Positions 18,136 through 26,496 of a DNA stretch of 64,000 nt are shown here, piece after piece. A model generated the notes under the pieces. That model was not told where the DNA came from and did not search any database. It was given only the letters and a program-made list of their open reading frames with translations. How positions within the stretch are numbered: the stretch's first letter is position 1; each line of letters opens with the position of its first letter. This DNA comes from Polynucleobacter sp. MG-6-Vaara-E2 (lineage in GTDB: Bacteria; Pseudomonadota; Gammaproteobacteria; Burkholderiales; Burkholderiaceae). The DNA lies in the NCBI RefSeq assembly GCF_018687695.1, contig NZ_CP061303.1, positions 1,317,750 through 1,381,749 on the forward strand, written 5' to 3'. Both the position numbers and the translations under genes were made by a program.

Positions 18136-18693
18136 TTAGGGCTCTGACACCATCTGCGCTTCAGCAAATTTCATCTCTAAGGCCAGTCTTTTAAATCCAT
18201 GCAGATCTGGATAGGTTTTTGATAGGTAATAAATCAGCTCCCGATCGGTCTTACCGTATTGGTGATCTTTGAGCATTAACCTTAATGCCCAAATTAACTG
18301 CAATGAAGCGCGGTCATCCCGCAAAATTTTTGCTCTTTCCTCTGCATTTTGGTCCAAAGCCTCTAGATCAATTTCTTTTGCAAAGGTGAGTAACTTTTCA
18401 GGCATATTCCACTGGATACCATTGTGAGCCCAAAATAAAAATCGCTTAAAGTCAACGCGCATATTCTGCGCAGAGAAATTTTGCATCCAAGCATGCTCTG
18501 TCAGTAAATCAAGTTTCGTCTTAAATTCAGAATATATTCCTTCAAAATTATCCTGCTCAAAATGAAGCTCGCCAGCCGGGTCTCTTCTAGGAAATTTAAT
18601 TTGTCGAGGATTAATATCCAGAACCAAAGCAGCCGCTTGCCAGGTATAGACGTATTGCTTGGCAACCCAATAATCCCACTCTTGATCAGTCAT
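18136..18693 (-). CDS. Hypothetical 185-residue protein
   Basis: A soluble protein rich in Trp and aromatic residues (EWDYWVAKQYVYTW at the start; WAHNGIQW near 89), with no signal peptide or membrane helix. It begins at an ATG preceded by no strong ribosome site. It is followed by the 123-residue unknown, which begins 67 bases downstream. The opening resembles small proteins annotated only as hypothetical; no catalytic motif is apparent. It may be the distal part of the bactofilin/ParA transcription unit, although gaps of over 130 bp intervene. Confidence 0.6.
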   Translation of the reverse strand: MTDQEWDYWVAKQYVYTWQAAALVLDINPRQIKFPRRDPAGELHFEQDNFEGIYSEFKTKLDLLTEHAWMQNFSAQNMRVDFKRFLFWAHNGIQWNMPEKLLTFAKEIDLEALDQNAEERAKILRDDRASLQLIWALRLMLKDHQYGKTDRELIYYLSKTYPDLHGFKRLALEMKFAEAQMVSEP

Positions 18694-18829
18694 ACAATAG
18701 GCTTATCTCAAATCAATAAAAGCATAGCTTACTATGACCTAGGCTTGCTTTGCCTGTTAATTTGATGACTATTAGATAGACTAACAAACTGATTCCACGG
18801 GATCAGAATTTTTAAACCGCCAGGCGTAA

Positions 18830-19030
18830 CTAATTTTTGACATCCTTAATTGAGCGCGCCTCAGAAGCGTATTGCTCTGCTATGACTGAGAAGTACTTCA
18901 AAGCATCGGGGTCAATTGTAATTTCCTCCGTTTTTTTGTAGTCAAGTACTGTCCTTGCCTCCAAAAAGAGATAAAAGCAAATAAATAGCATTAGGAGGGC
19001 AAAAACAAAGGGTGCAATGTAGACCTTCAT
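18830..19030 (-). CDS. Small single-pass membrane protein
   Basis: 66 residues: one N-terminal hydrophobic helix (about 3-24, MKVYIAPFVFALLMLF and onwards), then a charged helical tail with DYKKTEEI and EQYASEARSIKD. The frame begins at an ATG 14 bases after the stop of the preceding small gene, so the pair is probably co-transcribed. Function unknown. Confidence 0.5.
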   Translation of the reverse strand: MKVYIAPFVFALLMLFICFYLFLEARTVLDYKKTEEITIDPDALKYFSVIAEQYASEARSIKDVKN

Positions 19031-19044
19031 TAGAGACCCTTCGC

Positions 19045-19230
19045 TTAAGCTATTTTCACAATCTTCGATTTAATGGGATGAATCACACTGGGCAAAATAG
19101 TGTTGGAATTCATCATTTTTTCAAGCCGCCCCTGCCAAACTAGGCGGTCTCGCACTAAATCCTCTATCGCCAGCTGAGTAAAGCTTGATGCTCCAATAGT
19201 CGCATTGCTGTTGTCTTGAGATGGGTTCAT
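19045..19230 (-). CDS. Small hypothetical protein with strong ribosome site
   Basis: 61 residues from the ATG at 19230. A perfect AGGAGG lies 7 nt upstream, which decides the start and argues that the frame is truly translated. The product is polar, with FTQLAIEDLVRDRLVWQGRLEKM as its only clear helix; it has no Cys and no membrane segment. It leads into the 66-residue membrane protein. Function unknown. Confidence 0.6.
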   Translation of the reverse strand: MNPSQDNSNATIGASSFTQLAIEDLVRDRLVWQGRLEKMMNSNTILPSVIHPIKSKIVKIA

Positions 19231-19603
19231 TAACATGCCTCCTATTAAGATACGCTGACGTGTTAAGACCATCCTAGACGCTCTTGCGATCTTAATAAAG
19301 CTTTTATCATCAACAAAAGCTCTTTTCTCGCTTAGTGAAATTCAAATTGAAGTTATTGATTTGTATAGACTTTATTTTCAGGAACCGGCACGATTTTCCT
19401 AGAGGTGTGCCACCTTCACAGAATTACTGCATAAATTCATTCATTTAAGGATTTATTCAAAAGAAAATCTGAAGTAAACGCTTAAACCGACTGATTAGAC
19501 TAGACTTTTTATTAATTGAGCCTTTTGATATAAGTAAAAGTCACTACAAAAAGCTAACTTATACCCAAACTGTCTGAAGGCTGTATCCGCAATTGTTAAC
19601 CGA
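19231..19603. other. AT-rich intergenic region without a recognised gene
   Basis: 373 bp between the 61-residue gene and the 183-residue gene, both on the minus strand. It probably holds the promoter for the small genes. I see a short AGGTG-tgc-CACCT palindrome near 19401-19413 and a CCGATTAATCGG palindrome at the edge of the next gene (about 19600-19611), but no convincing RNA gene or terminator. Confidence 0.4.
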
Positions 19604-20155
19604 TTAATCGGCTCGGATCATTTCCCAGTTACCCTTTAACTTTGCATGAAAAGCATCGTGAAATCGATAAAACTCAATTTCACTAAATCGTCCATCTGCA
19701 TTTAATAATCTATTAAATAAAGCAGAGATATTCCAAGGCACCCAATCAAAGCCAGGTTTCTCAGTCCACACTCTAGTACCCCTCTCTTGTTTCATGAACT
19801 GACTCATAAAACCAATCACTGTGGCAACATCATCCCCATAAGTGACGATTGCACGAAGATATTTAGGCTCATCTAAAAACTTCATCTGAATCACTAAATA
19901 GGGGAGCGCAAAAGCTAAGGATTTATGCCTTCGCGTATTGCGAAAGTAAACTTGCTTGGTCACAGACCAAGGCTCGTCAGAAGCACTTAAAGAGAAATCA
20001 AATTCCCACGCAGTATTATAAAAAAAGATGCATTGTCGCCCGGCTATCTCATCTATCACCTTTTGTAATGGCGTGGTTTCACGCAATAAACGCAGGTGCT
20101 CTAGGGGGTGGAGTTTGCCTTCAAGTTTGGAAGTCGGATCAGTCTTCTCGCTCAC
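19604..20155 (-). CDS. Hypothetical 183-residue cytoplasmic protein
   Basis: A soluble protein with an aromatic-rich core (NTAWEFDFSLSASDEPW, GFDWVPW, RFHDAFHAKL) and no signal peptide. It starts at GTG, overlapping the TGA of the upstream membrane protein gene as GTGA, so translation is coupled. It belongs to the run that starts with the bactofilins. I do not recognise a family. The tight coupling suggests it works with the 404-residue membrane protein. Confidence 0.65.
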   Translation of the reverse strand: MSEKTDPTSKLEGKLHPLEHLRLLRETTPLQKVIDEIAGRQCIFFYNTAWEFDFSLSASDEPWSVTKQVYFRNTRRHKSLAFALPYLVIQMKFLDEPKYLRAIVTYGDDVATVIGFMSQFMKQERGTRVWTEKPGFDWVPWNISALFNRLLNADGRFSEIEFYRFHDAFHAKLKGNWEMIRAD

Positions 20156-21366
20156 TCTTGCCTTTTAAATTGCTCAATCATGAATGACGTCTTATCGCCC
20201 ATATCCCTACTGATTCGATATACATAATTTTGGTCATAAATAAAAAAATATTTTCTTAAAAAGGGGTCAGCAATGACAATCTTTTTGAAATTATCCTGCC
20301 CAAGGTTATTGACCAATGCGGTCATCTTTTGAAAATCAATCGCCGAGTTTGCTGGCAGGGCCTGTTGGGTCTGAATTCTTGTCAGTAGCTCAGCCTTGTT
20401 AGTTGACCCCTCATAAAACGCTGGGCAGCACTTGACAACACCCTTGGGCCTTGTGCCAACCCATGTAAATTCATCGGGGCCATACTTCACAGCAGAAGCA
20501 GTAATGGATAATTTTTGGGAGTTGCCCTCTGCACCCCACACCCCTAGCCATCGTTCGTTAATGGGGATTGGCTTTGCAGCAAGATCTGCACTTACGGGCT
20601 CTGCAACACTGGAAGACCCTGGGTTAGCGCTAGAATTATTGGCAACAGGCTCTGTCACTGTTGGCGCAGGAACATCTTCGGGCGAAGCAACGGTAGTGAC
20701 AGTGGCAACTGACTTGGTACTGACAGTATTGTGAGAGTTGGCGTAAAACAATCCACCTAGGACAACGGAGTAGAGCAACAGTCCGAATAAAACGGTAACG
20801 CGCATGGTGCTTTTGTTCTGAGATGTTGTGGCAACCAAGGTGTTGCCAGAGGGCAAAGAGAAATCGCTTTTGGGACTGACCACAGAGTTCTGTGAGCTAA
20901 TTTGCTCAGCTGATTTTGAGGGCACGTTTTTAAGCGCAATATCATGGGCTCGATTTTGACCTTCTAGTTCATGGGCAAACGTAAGGGCGCTCTCTAAACT
21001 AGCAAATACTGTATTGCGACAAACAAGTTGATTAAGGACTGCATTTCTCTCGATGCCGTACTTGGTCACCAAATATAATTTATAGGCATCATTTTGCAAA
21101 TCCCTCGGCCCCAAAAATCTTGCGCGAAAAAACCTTGGTGCTGGCAATAAGATTCCCAGCATAAAAAAACAAATTCCAACCATTAGTTTTACTTGGGCAG
21201 GATTTTGGAGTTGCGCCATGATCAATACGAGGGTTGCCTCAATATCTGATCCACTGGCTTGGTATTGGGTCTGAGCAGACCCCAAGAGCAACAAAAGACC
21301 GCAAAGTATCGCCACCATTTTTAGCGAAATTTTTAAGTAGTGAGCGTACACTGGGTTTTCTAACAT
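20152..21366 (-). CDS. Multi-pass membrane protein with extracytoplasmic C-terminal domain
   Basis: I start at the ATG at 21366 because GAAGGA stands 6-7 nt before it; an ATG 18 bases upstream has no ribosome site. The 404-residue product has hydrophobic helices at about 10-32, 60-78 and 192-212, a cytoplasmic stretch between the second and third, and a Thr/Val/Pro-rich linker. The C-terminal domain (about 265-400) starts with RWLGVWGAEGNSQKLSITAS, a lipocalin-like strand opening, and holds a CC pair. Topology puts the last domain outside the membrane. It lies two genes downstream of the ParA paralogue 2 gene. Function unknown. Confidence 0.65.
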   Translation of the reverse strand: MLENPVYAHYLKISLKMVAILCGLLLLLGSAQTQYQASGSDIEATLVLIMAQLQNPAQVKLMVGICFFMLGILLPAPRFFRARFLGPRDLQNDAYKLYLVTKYGIERNAVLNQLVCRNTVFASLESALTFAHELEGQNRAHDIALKNVPSKSAEQISSQNSVVSPKSDFSLPSGNTLVATTSQNKSTMRVTVLFGLLLYSVVLGGLFYANSHNTVSTKSVATVTTVASPEDVPAPTVTEPVANNSSANPGSSSVAEPVSADLAAKPIPINERWLGVWGAEGNSQKLSITASAVKYGPDEFTWVGTRPKGVVKCCPAFYEGSTNKAELLTRIQTQQALPANSAIDFQKMTALVNNLGQDNFKKIVIADPFLRKYFFIYDQNYVYRISRDMGDKTSFMIEQFKRQE

Positions 21367-21493
21367 CAAAATTCCTTCATCCATTTAGGCTCGAGCACCA
21401 TAAGACTTAGTCGCAAATAATAAGACTGACCCTAAGTTGCACATTATATTTGGGGACCGAGCATATTGCCGGCCGCAAAATCTCCTATAAGCC

Positions 21494-21871
21494 CTAGGAC
21501 ATGCGCTTAGGTGGAGTTTGACCCTGCCGATGATCATCGCCCCCATTAGCATTGGCCTCGTCTGCAGGCTTAGCAGGCGCTTCTTCTTTTGGAGCCTCTT
21601 TATCTGCTTTTTTGGGAGCTTCTACAACTTCATCAACCCTTACAAAGGTATCGGTTGAGCCAAAATTATCAACCCAATGAAAGACTTCCATAAACTGCTC
21701 TTTGGGCATAAATCGCAACGATGAATCGAAGAAACTTTTGTATTCAACATAACTTACCCCCATGGCATTGGGGGTATAGAGACGCTTAACAGCGACGCGA
21801 TGACCACTTTCATCTTCAAAAATGTCGTTTCTGTAAGGATCTTTGATGTCGGTCATGAGCTTAGCTGGCAT
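21494..21871 (-). CDS. Hypothetical protein overlapping the ParA paralogue 2 gene
   Basis: Up to 125 residues. The N-terminal 80 form a compact, mixed alpha/beta segment (DPYRNDIFEDESGHRV, YVEYKSFFDSS, FRPKEQF-like). The last 45 are acidic and rich in Ala, Pro and Glu, thus disordered. The frame starts at the ATG at 21871, inside the end of the ParA gene, or at the ATG at 21856, 5 nt after its stop. Either way it is translationally tied to the ATPase and may be its partner in place of a ParB. No DNA-binding motif is visible. Confidence 0.6.
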   Translation of the reverse strand: MPAKLMTDIKDPYRNDIFEDESGHRVAVKRLYTPNAMGVSYVEYKSFFDSSLRFMPKEQFMEVFHWVDNFGSTDTFVRVDEVVEAPKKADKEAPKEEAPAKPADEANANGGDDHRQGQTPPKRMS

Positions 21872-22763
21872 CTTTTTTCAAGAAAGAGGGCAAAAAGCCC
21901 GCCTTCTTGGTTGGTTCCTCTGTTGCAATAGGCTCACTTAATCCTGCCACAGGCAAGTTATTGGCGATTCCACCATAAAAACCTAAGCTACGTGATCTTT
22001 CGCGATAGTTATCAAGGACGCTGACTTTTTTCACAATAGCTCGATTTAAGGAGCTACCATTAATCGACAGGGATGCTCTGACCACACTGCGCTCACTAAT
22101 TTTTTTAGAGATGTATTTACCAAAAATAGAAAAGTTCTCGGCAACCTTCTGATCTGCACAGACACATAAAAAATCTTCGTAGACATAACTATCAATTTCG
22201 GGTGTTCGGTAGACCGGCGGTGTGATGTGACAATTCATCAAAAAGTCTAGGTTGGTAAAAGCTGCATGAGAAGAGTATCCCTCTTCCACCTTGCTTGGAA
22301 CGACTAAGATAAATTGCTTATTTACCGCCAACTTGGACATGCACTGTTGCGCATACTGCAAGATAAAAATTTCAGTGCTAGCCATTTCAAATTTAGAGCT
22401 TGAACTTGGTACTAGCACAATATCAAAATCTAAAATAAATTGTTCTGACATTGCCGGGGTCCAAGTCAAATCACAAATACAAACCTCAACGCCAGCGGAA
22501 TATTTACGAACACCTGCACGCGCGCTCAGGAGCGCTGCCCCACTACTTTCATAATTGACATTTAAACAGTGAACTTGTACGCCAATGTTAGGTGCTTTTT
22601 TGGCCCAGCGGGAAGACGAAGCCTGAGGATCCATATCGATCAACGAGACTTTCATATTTTCTTGCATCGCCAAATAGGCGGCAAGGTTCACCGCAACTGT
22701 ACTCTTTCCAACCCCACCTTTTTGGTTGGTCACTAAAATTTTGATAGTGCCATTGGAATACAT
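21861..22763 (-). CDS. ParA-type ATPase associated with bactofilins (paralogue 2)
   Basis: A 300-residue deviant-Walker ATPase: NQKGGVGKST at 13-22, Walker A' LIDMDPQASS, Walker B region VEVCICDLTW. The C-terminal 60 residues are a flexible linker ending in FLPSFLKKDAS, close in pattern to the end of paralogue 1. It sits 47 bp downstream of three bactofilin genes and overlaps a small unknown gene. In Myxococcus xanthus, bactofilin scaffolds hold the chromosome-segregation ParA/ParB system through the adaptor PadC. A ParA that works directly with a bactofilin scaffold is the obvious reading here, but there is no ParB gene in the window. Confidence 0.85.
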   Translation of the reverse strand: MYSNGTIKILVTNQKGGVGKSTVAVNLAAYLAMQENMKVSLIDMDPQASSSRWAKKAPNIGVQVHCLNVNYESSGAALLSARAGVRKYSAGVEVCICDLTWTPAMSEQFILDFDIVLVPSSSSKFEMASTEIFILQYAQQCMSKLAVNKQFILVVPSKVEEGYSSHAAFTNLDFLMNCHITPPVYRTPEIDSYVYEDFLCVCADQKVAENFSIFGKYISKKISERSVVRASLSINGSSLNRAIVKKVSVLDNYRERSRSLGFYGGIANNLPVAGLSEPIATEEPTKKAGFLPSFLKKDAS

Positions 22764-22810
22764 ATCAATAATCCTGTAATGACGTAAATACTTGGCTAAG
22801 TGCTGTTTGA

Positions 22811-23194
22811 TTACTCATCTGATTCGATAATTTTGGACAGCTGCCCACTCAGACGCGCTCCATGTTCGATGCCAATTTGAGCATAGACAATATCTCCGTG
22901 AACATCTGCACCACTGTGCAATTCGACCCTCTCGGTTGCAAGTACATTACCTTCTACACGGCCTGCTACCAACACCCTTACCCCTGAGATATTGCCCTGA
23001 ACCAATGCTGTTTTGCCTAAGGCAATACAGACGTCTGCACCAGGCTTTGTTTCTATATCTCCTACTACCGTACCATCAATCCTAAGCGACTTTGTTGCCA
23101 ATAATCTGCCAAAGATTTCTAAATCCGAACCAATAATTGAACCAAAGGTTTCTTTGGACGGATCTAATAGGCGAATTACATGACTCTGTTTCAA
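22811..23194 (-). CDS. Bactofilin (first from ParA)
   Basis: 127 residues. The core (about 20-120) is the bactofilin beta-helix, with repeating short strands such as LRIDGTVVGDI, ALVQGNISGVRVLVAGRVEGNV and ADVHGDIVYA. Bactofilins polymerise without nucleotide into membrane-bound filaments that guide cell-wall enzymes or polar complexes. It is the third and last of the bactofilin genes in transcription order, 17 bp after the second and 47 bp before the ParA gene. The short N-terminus lacks an obvious membrane-targeting peptide. Confidence 0.88.
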   Translation of the reverse strand: MKQSHVIRLLDPSKETFGSIIGSDLEIFGRLLATKSLRIDGTVVGDIETKPGADVCIALGKTALVQGNISGVRVLVAGRVEGNVLATERVELHSGADVHGDIVYAQIGIEHGARLSGQLSKIIESDE

Positions 23195-23212
23195 AGCAAT
23201 GTTAGAAGCAGA

Positions 23213-23680
23213 TTAGTTTTTATTAAATGTTCCACTAACCTTGCCGCCTCGTTGAATATGAATATATTTGTAATTGATGTTGCCACTTACATGAGCTAAG
23301 GGACCAACATTTAAATCATCACAGTTCACATCACCCTTCACATCACCTTTGATCACCAGACTTTCGGTATTAAGCTCGCCATCAACCTGACCGGTTGAGT
23401 CAATCAAAACCGATTTGGCAGTAATGGTGCCACGCACCACTCCAGCAATATTAAGCACACCATCTGAAGTGATGGTGCCTTCAAAAGTAAAACCTTCGCT
23501 GATGATGGATGGTTTAGTACTAACTCCCATCCGAGGCAACGCTTCATTACGATTATTTTGCTCTATTGCCTCAGGAATCGTTTCTTCAGAAATATTCGAT
23601 TCTGAGAAGTTATCGGACTGCTCTTCCATATTTTGCTCTTGGTTATTTTGTGACGAGGGATTTTTTGAGAAGATAGACAT
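23213..23680 (-). CDS. Bactofilin with long acidic N-terminus
   Basis: 155 residues. The first 55 are acidic and Asn/Gln-rich and probably disordered; the beta-helix core spans about 58-150 (FEGTITSDGVLNIAGVVRGT, VDGELNTESLVIKGDVKGDV). MSIF at the start could be a small membrane-binding peptide. It is the middle of three tandem paralogues, with 32 bp upstream and 18 bp downstream. The differing termini suggest that the three polymers recruit different clients. Confidence 0.88.
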   Translation of the reverse strand: MSIFSKNPSSQNNQEQNMEEQSDNFSESNISEETIPEAIEQNNRNEALPRMGVSTKPSIISEGFTFEGTITSDGVLNIAGVVRGTITAKSVLIDSTGQVDGELNTESLVIKGDVKGDVNCDDLNVGPLAHVSGNINYKYIHIQRGGKVSGTFNKN

Positions 23681-23712
23681 CGCTGTGAGTTCTATATGAA
23701 AAATTTAATTGA

Positions 23713-24051
23713 TTAAATGTGGGGATTAAGATTGTGCAGCTCACCATGCAGATGACCGCCCTTTTCAATCTCAATCTCAGAATAGTTAATAGAACCACTC
23801 ACCTTACCGGTGGAGCGAATAATCAAACTACGAGTCGATGAAACATATTCATTAACTTCACCACGAATATCAATTGACTCGCCCGATAACTTGCCGCGTA
23901 CTACGCCCGTTGACTCAATGAGTACTTGTTTAGCGGTAATTTCGCCCTCAACTGTTCCGGAAATGGAAGCAATATCGGGAACCTCAAAATTTCCCTTCAG
24001 GACAACGCCTTCACCTACAAATAGACAACCTTGTTGATTTACTTCAGCCAT
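23713..24051 (-). CDS. Bactofilin (first in the operon)
   Basis: 112 residues from the ATG at 24051, supported by AAGGAG 8 nt upstream; a GTG 9 bases earlier is less likely. The product is almost all beta-helix: VVLKGNFEVPDIASISGTVEGE, VVRGKLSGESIDIRG and GGHLHGELH. It heads the bactofilin-ParA operon and diverges from an Adhesin_E-like gene, with 141 bp holding both promoters. Confidence 0.88.
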   Translation of the reverse strand: MAEVNQQGCLFVGEGVVLKGNFEVPDIASISGTVEGEITAKQVLIESTGVVRGKLSGESIDIRGEVNEYVSSTRSLIIRSTGKVSGSINYSEIEIEKGGHLHGELHNLNPHI

Positions 24052-24192
24052 GCTAAACACTCCTTGGGCGCGTTACTTCTGTTATTAATGGTATTTTTTA
24101 ACAATTCTATCAGCCAAAATTCGCTTTTCGGGCTTAAATGCACTATATAGGAACAATTAAAATATTTCACGCCCATAATTTACCCTGCACCT

Positions 24193-24642
24193 ATGACAAA
24201 ACAATGGATTTATATTGGCTTTACGGCTTTTTTATTAAACGCCCTTAGCCCAGCACATGCCAAGTGGGTCTTGATCTCTCAAGATACGGTAGGCAATAGC
24301 TACTATTACGAAGACACCAAGATTGTCAAAGACCCCCTAGAGGAGCAAGTAAGCACCTGGCTATTAACGAGTTACACGCAAGCCCTCTTGGCGCCCAATG
24401 GCGAGCCGACCCTTTCGGTCATTCAAGATTTATCCTACTATTGCCGCACCGGTTATGAAAGCTACAAACAGTTTTATATTGGCTATTACGCCGGTCCTGG
24501 CGGATCTGGCACGAGCCTTGGCGGTGAAAATACGGAGAATTCAGCCTGGGAGCGGGTCATTCCAGAGACCATGAGCTACCTCTTATTTGAGTTTTTTTGT
24601 AGGCCTAGCGTTCAAAGTAGTTCACAAGGCGCCAACCCCTAA
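24193..24642 (+). CDS. Exported Adhesin_E-like protein
   Basis: 149 residues with a signal peptide ending at AHA-K (about 23). The mature part matches the pattern of surface-adhesin protein E-like proteins: WVLISQDTVGNSYYYE at the start, a basic-acidic IVKDPLEEQVSTW strand, two cysteines (YYCRTGY; FEFFCRP) and a final WERVIPETMSYLLFEF. The domain is small and beta-rich. The real role in this organism is unknown; many family members are periplasmic proteins of unproven function. It is divergent from the bactofilins and convergent with the next gene. Confidence 0.65.
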   Translation: MTKQWIYIGFTAFLLNALSPAHAKWVLISQDTVGNSYYYEDTKIVKDPLEEQVSTWLLTSYTQALLAPNGEPTLSVIQDLSYYCRTGYESYKQFYIGYYAGPGGSGTSLGGENTENSAWERVIPETMSYLLFEFFCRPSVQSSSQGANP

Positions 24643-24657
24643 AGAACCCCGCAGAAG

Positions 24658-24683
24658 AACCCTACACAAATCCCTAGGGTTTT
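24658..24683 (+). terminator. Possible terminator between convergent genes
   Basis: AACCCTA (24658-24664) and TAGGGTT (24675-24681) form a 7-bp stem with a 10-nt loop, followed by a short TTTT. It lies 16 nt after the Adhesin_E-like stop and overlaps the last codon of the convergent gene. The T-run is short, so support is modest. Confidence 0.4.
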
Positions 24684-25105
24684 GCTTCTGGTGTGGCGTT
24701 TGGTTTGTTCTCAGGAGGTGCCGAACTTGACCCTGACCCCGACCCTGTCCCTGCCCCAGCCCCTGACGCAGCAGACTCTGAGGCCAATGATCCTGTTGGC
24801 TTTGAAAAGTAACTCATCGGATAGGTAGACTCCGCCCCAAAAGGCCCTCGAATCCAAATTTGGTCGTTGTATTTCACATAACAACTGCGGCTCACGCTAC
24901 CAGCGGCGTTCACGCTGTAGGAAAAATACCAATTGGGCTCAATTCTTCCTGACTCTGAGGTACAAGGATCGGCCGTAATGTACAAAATATCACCGTGCGC
25001 TGGCATTTGACCAATCACAGCCGCTTGCGCTAGCCGACTGCCCAATAGCACCCCAAGGCAAAGACTTACTAACAGAATGTGGAGTAAGGGACGTAATAGA
25101 TTCAT
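24674..25105 (-). CDS. Small secreted protein with Ser/Gly-rich tail
   Basis: 143 residues from the ATG at 25105, which opens directly onto a signal peptide ending at AQA-A (about 29); the longer upstream frame lacks support. The mature domain has three cysteines (DPCTSES, RSCYV) and an aromatic strand pattern (NWYFSYSVN, QIWIRGPFG). The tail is a low-complexity Gly/Ser/Ala stretch then Pro-Lys. There is no lipobox. No family recognised; it converges on the Adhesin_E-like gene. Confidence 0.6.
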   Translation of the reverse strand: MNLLRPLLHILLVSLCLGVLLGSRLAQAAVIGQMPAHGDILYITADPCTSESGRIEPNWYFSYSVNAAGSVSRSCYVKYNDQIWIRGPFGAESTYPMSYFSKPTGSLASESAASGAGAGTGSGSGSSSAPPENKPNATPEAKP

Positions 25106-25239
25106 GGAATGTTCTTTACATGCAAAAGTAGGATCACTTAAATGAGGTCGCCAAGCGAGGATTTTGTTGGTATTATAGACCACGTTGTGCGCTAAAACCC
25201 TTATTTTATTCAAACAAATCAATTACTTATAGAATGTAA

Positions 25240-26172
25240 ATGCAATTATTTTGGGTTTCAGGATCGACTGGCGCGATCAAACAAATCAATATCACCAAAG
25301 AAAGTCTTGTGCGCTTAGGAGCCATTGTCAGCTTAACATTTTGCGCTTTGGGGATCTTGATTTTTTACACTGGCATTTCGATTGCATTTGAAGTCAATCC
25401 AGAGTTTGCCAAAGAGGTCACTGGCGTAGTGACCCCTGAAGAGCGCCAAAGACTTGACAAGATTTACCGCCAAGAGATTGAGTCCTATCAAGAGCAACTG
25501 CAGCAAGCCAGTATCACCTTTAATGAACTCAAAGCTGCCAAAGATCGTTTCTTGGCAATCTCAACTCCGAGCACCGTAAAAGAAAAACTCTCAGACCCCC
25601 CGCTTGGTGGCCCCCTTAAACCCGTCAATTTTCAGTTAGATCCCAATAAAACCTTGGCTGATAACTTAGAAGATCTAGCCAACAAATCGACTGAAATTTT
25701 AAGCATCGCAACCCAACTTGAGCCTGAATGGCAAAAGCAATACAGCTGGCTGCGAGCGCTACCCATTGGCCCTCCGATTGATGCTAGATTAGGGATGACT
25801 AGTAACTTTGGGGTGCGCATTGATCCAATTACCCAGCAACTCGCTCAGCATTCTGGGGTGGACTTTATTACCCCTACAGGGACACCGATTGTGGCCTCAG
25901 GTGATGGCACCGTGATTAAAGCCAGCTTTGATCCAGCGTACGGTAACTTTATCGAAATTGCCCACAATGAAGGCTTTGTCTCTAAGTATGCTCACAATAG
26001 CAAGCTCTTGGTGAAAGCGGGACAGCAAGTCAAGCGGGGTCAAGTGATTTCAGAATCAGGCTCTACTGGCAGATCTACTGGTCCGCACCTGCACTATGAG
26101 ATCCATCAAAACAATGCGTATCTAAATCCTGCCAAAGTATTGGTCTACGCGCCACCCTCAAAGTACTGGTAA
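25240..26172 (+). CDS. M23 (LytM-type) cell-wall endopeptidase, membrane-anchored
   Basis: 310 residues: one membrane helix (about 25-47), a coiled-coil region (about 65-160) and a zinc peptidase domain (about 185-305). Zinc ligands are H204 and D208 (HSGVD) and H285 (HLH); H252 (AHNSK) is the second catalytic His, and all are present, so the enzyme should be active. LytM proteins cut peptidoglycan cross-links. Genes of this kind commonly neighbour bactofilins, for example in Helicobacter, where the pair shapes the cell. The three bactofilin genes lie about 1.2 kb away on the other strand. Confidence 0.9.
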   Translation: MQLFWVSGSTGAIKQINITKESLVRLGAIVSLTFCALGILIFYTGISIAFEVNPEFAKEVTGVVTPEERQRLDKIYRQEIESYQEQLQQASITFNELKAAKDRFLAISTPSTVKEKLSDPPLGGPLKPVNFQLDPNKTLADNLEDLANKSTEILSIATQLEPEWQKQYSWLRALPIGPPIDARLGMTSNFGVRIDPITQQLAQHSGVDFITPTGTPIVASGDGTVIKASFDPAYGNFIEIAHNEGFVSKYAHNSKLLVKAGQQVKRGQVISESGSTGRSTGPHLHYEIHQNNAYLNPAKVLVYAPPSKYW

Positions 26173-26260
26173 GCACTTTTAGCACCTAGCTAAAGTAGGC
26201 GTGAATTGCCTGGCCCAAGACTTACCTTCATCTTTTAATCATTTATTGAGAATGAAGCTA

Positions 26261-26410
26261 ATGAACAAAAACCTAATACGCGCTGCTGTAATATTTTTGA
26301 TTTTTTTAGGTTTGGCACTATTGATTGATCAAGGGATCTGCAATAAATGGGTCTACCATGATTATGCCGCTGGCATGGATCGTAAACTTTCCTGTTTTTG
26401 GAAATCTTAA
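26261..26410 (+). CDS. Small single-pass membrane protein
   Basis: 49 residues from the ATG at 26261 (an in-frame ATG at 26252 and a far GTG/ATG upstream are alternatives). One hydrophobic helix (about 6-22) precedes a Cys/Trp-rich tail (CNKWVYHDY; SCFWKS). It lies between the M23 peptidase and the FliG-C-like gene on the same strand. No family known. Confidence 0.4.
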   Translation: MNKNLIRAAVIFLIFLGLALLIDQGICNKWVYHDYAAGMDRKLSCFWKS

Positions 26411-26496
26411 GCTCTGACTCAGTTACCACTAAATGATTTGCTGAAATAAAAATGCTCATCTCTGAGATAACTTAGCCACTAAAAGAGCAAGCACAC

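Noticed and set aside
19385..19405. CCGGCACGATTTTCC, a possible second sigma-54 promoter
   Set aside because: The -24 box has CGGCAC and the -12 box lacks TTGC; the match is too weak.
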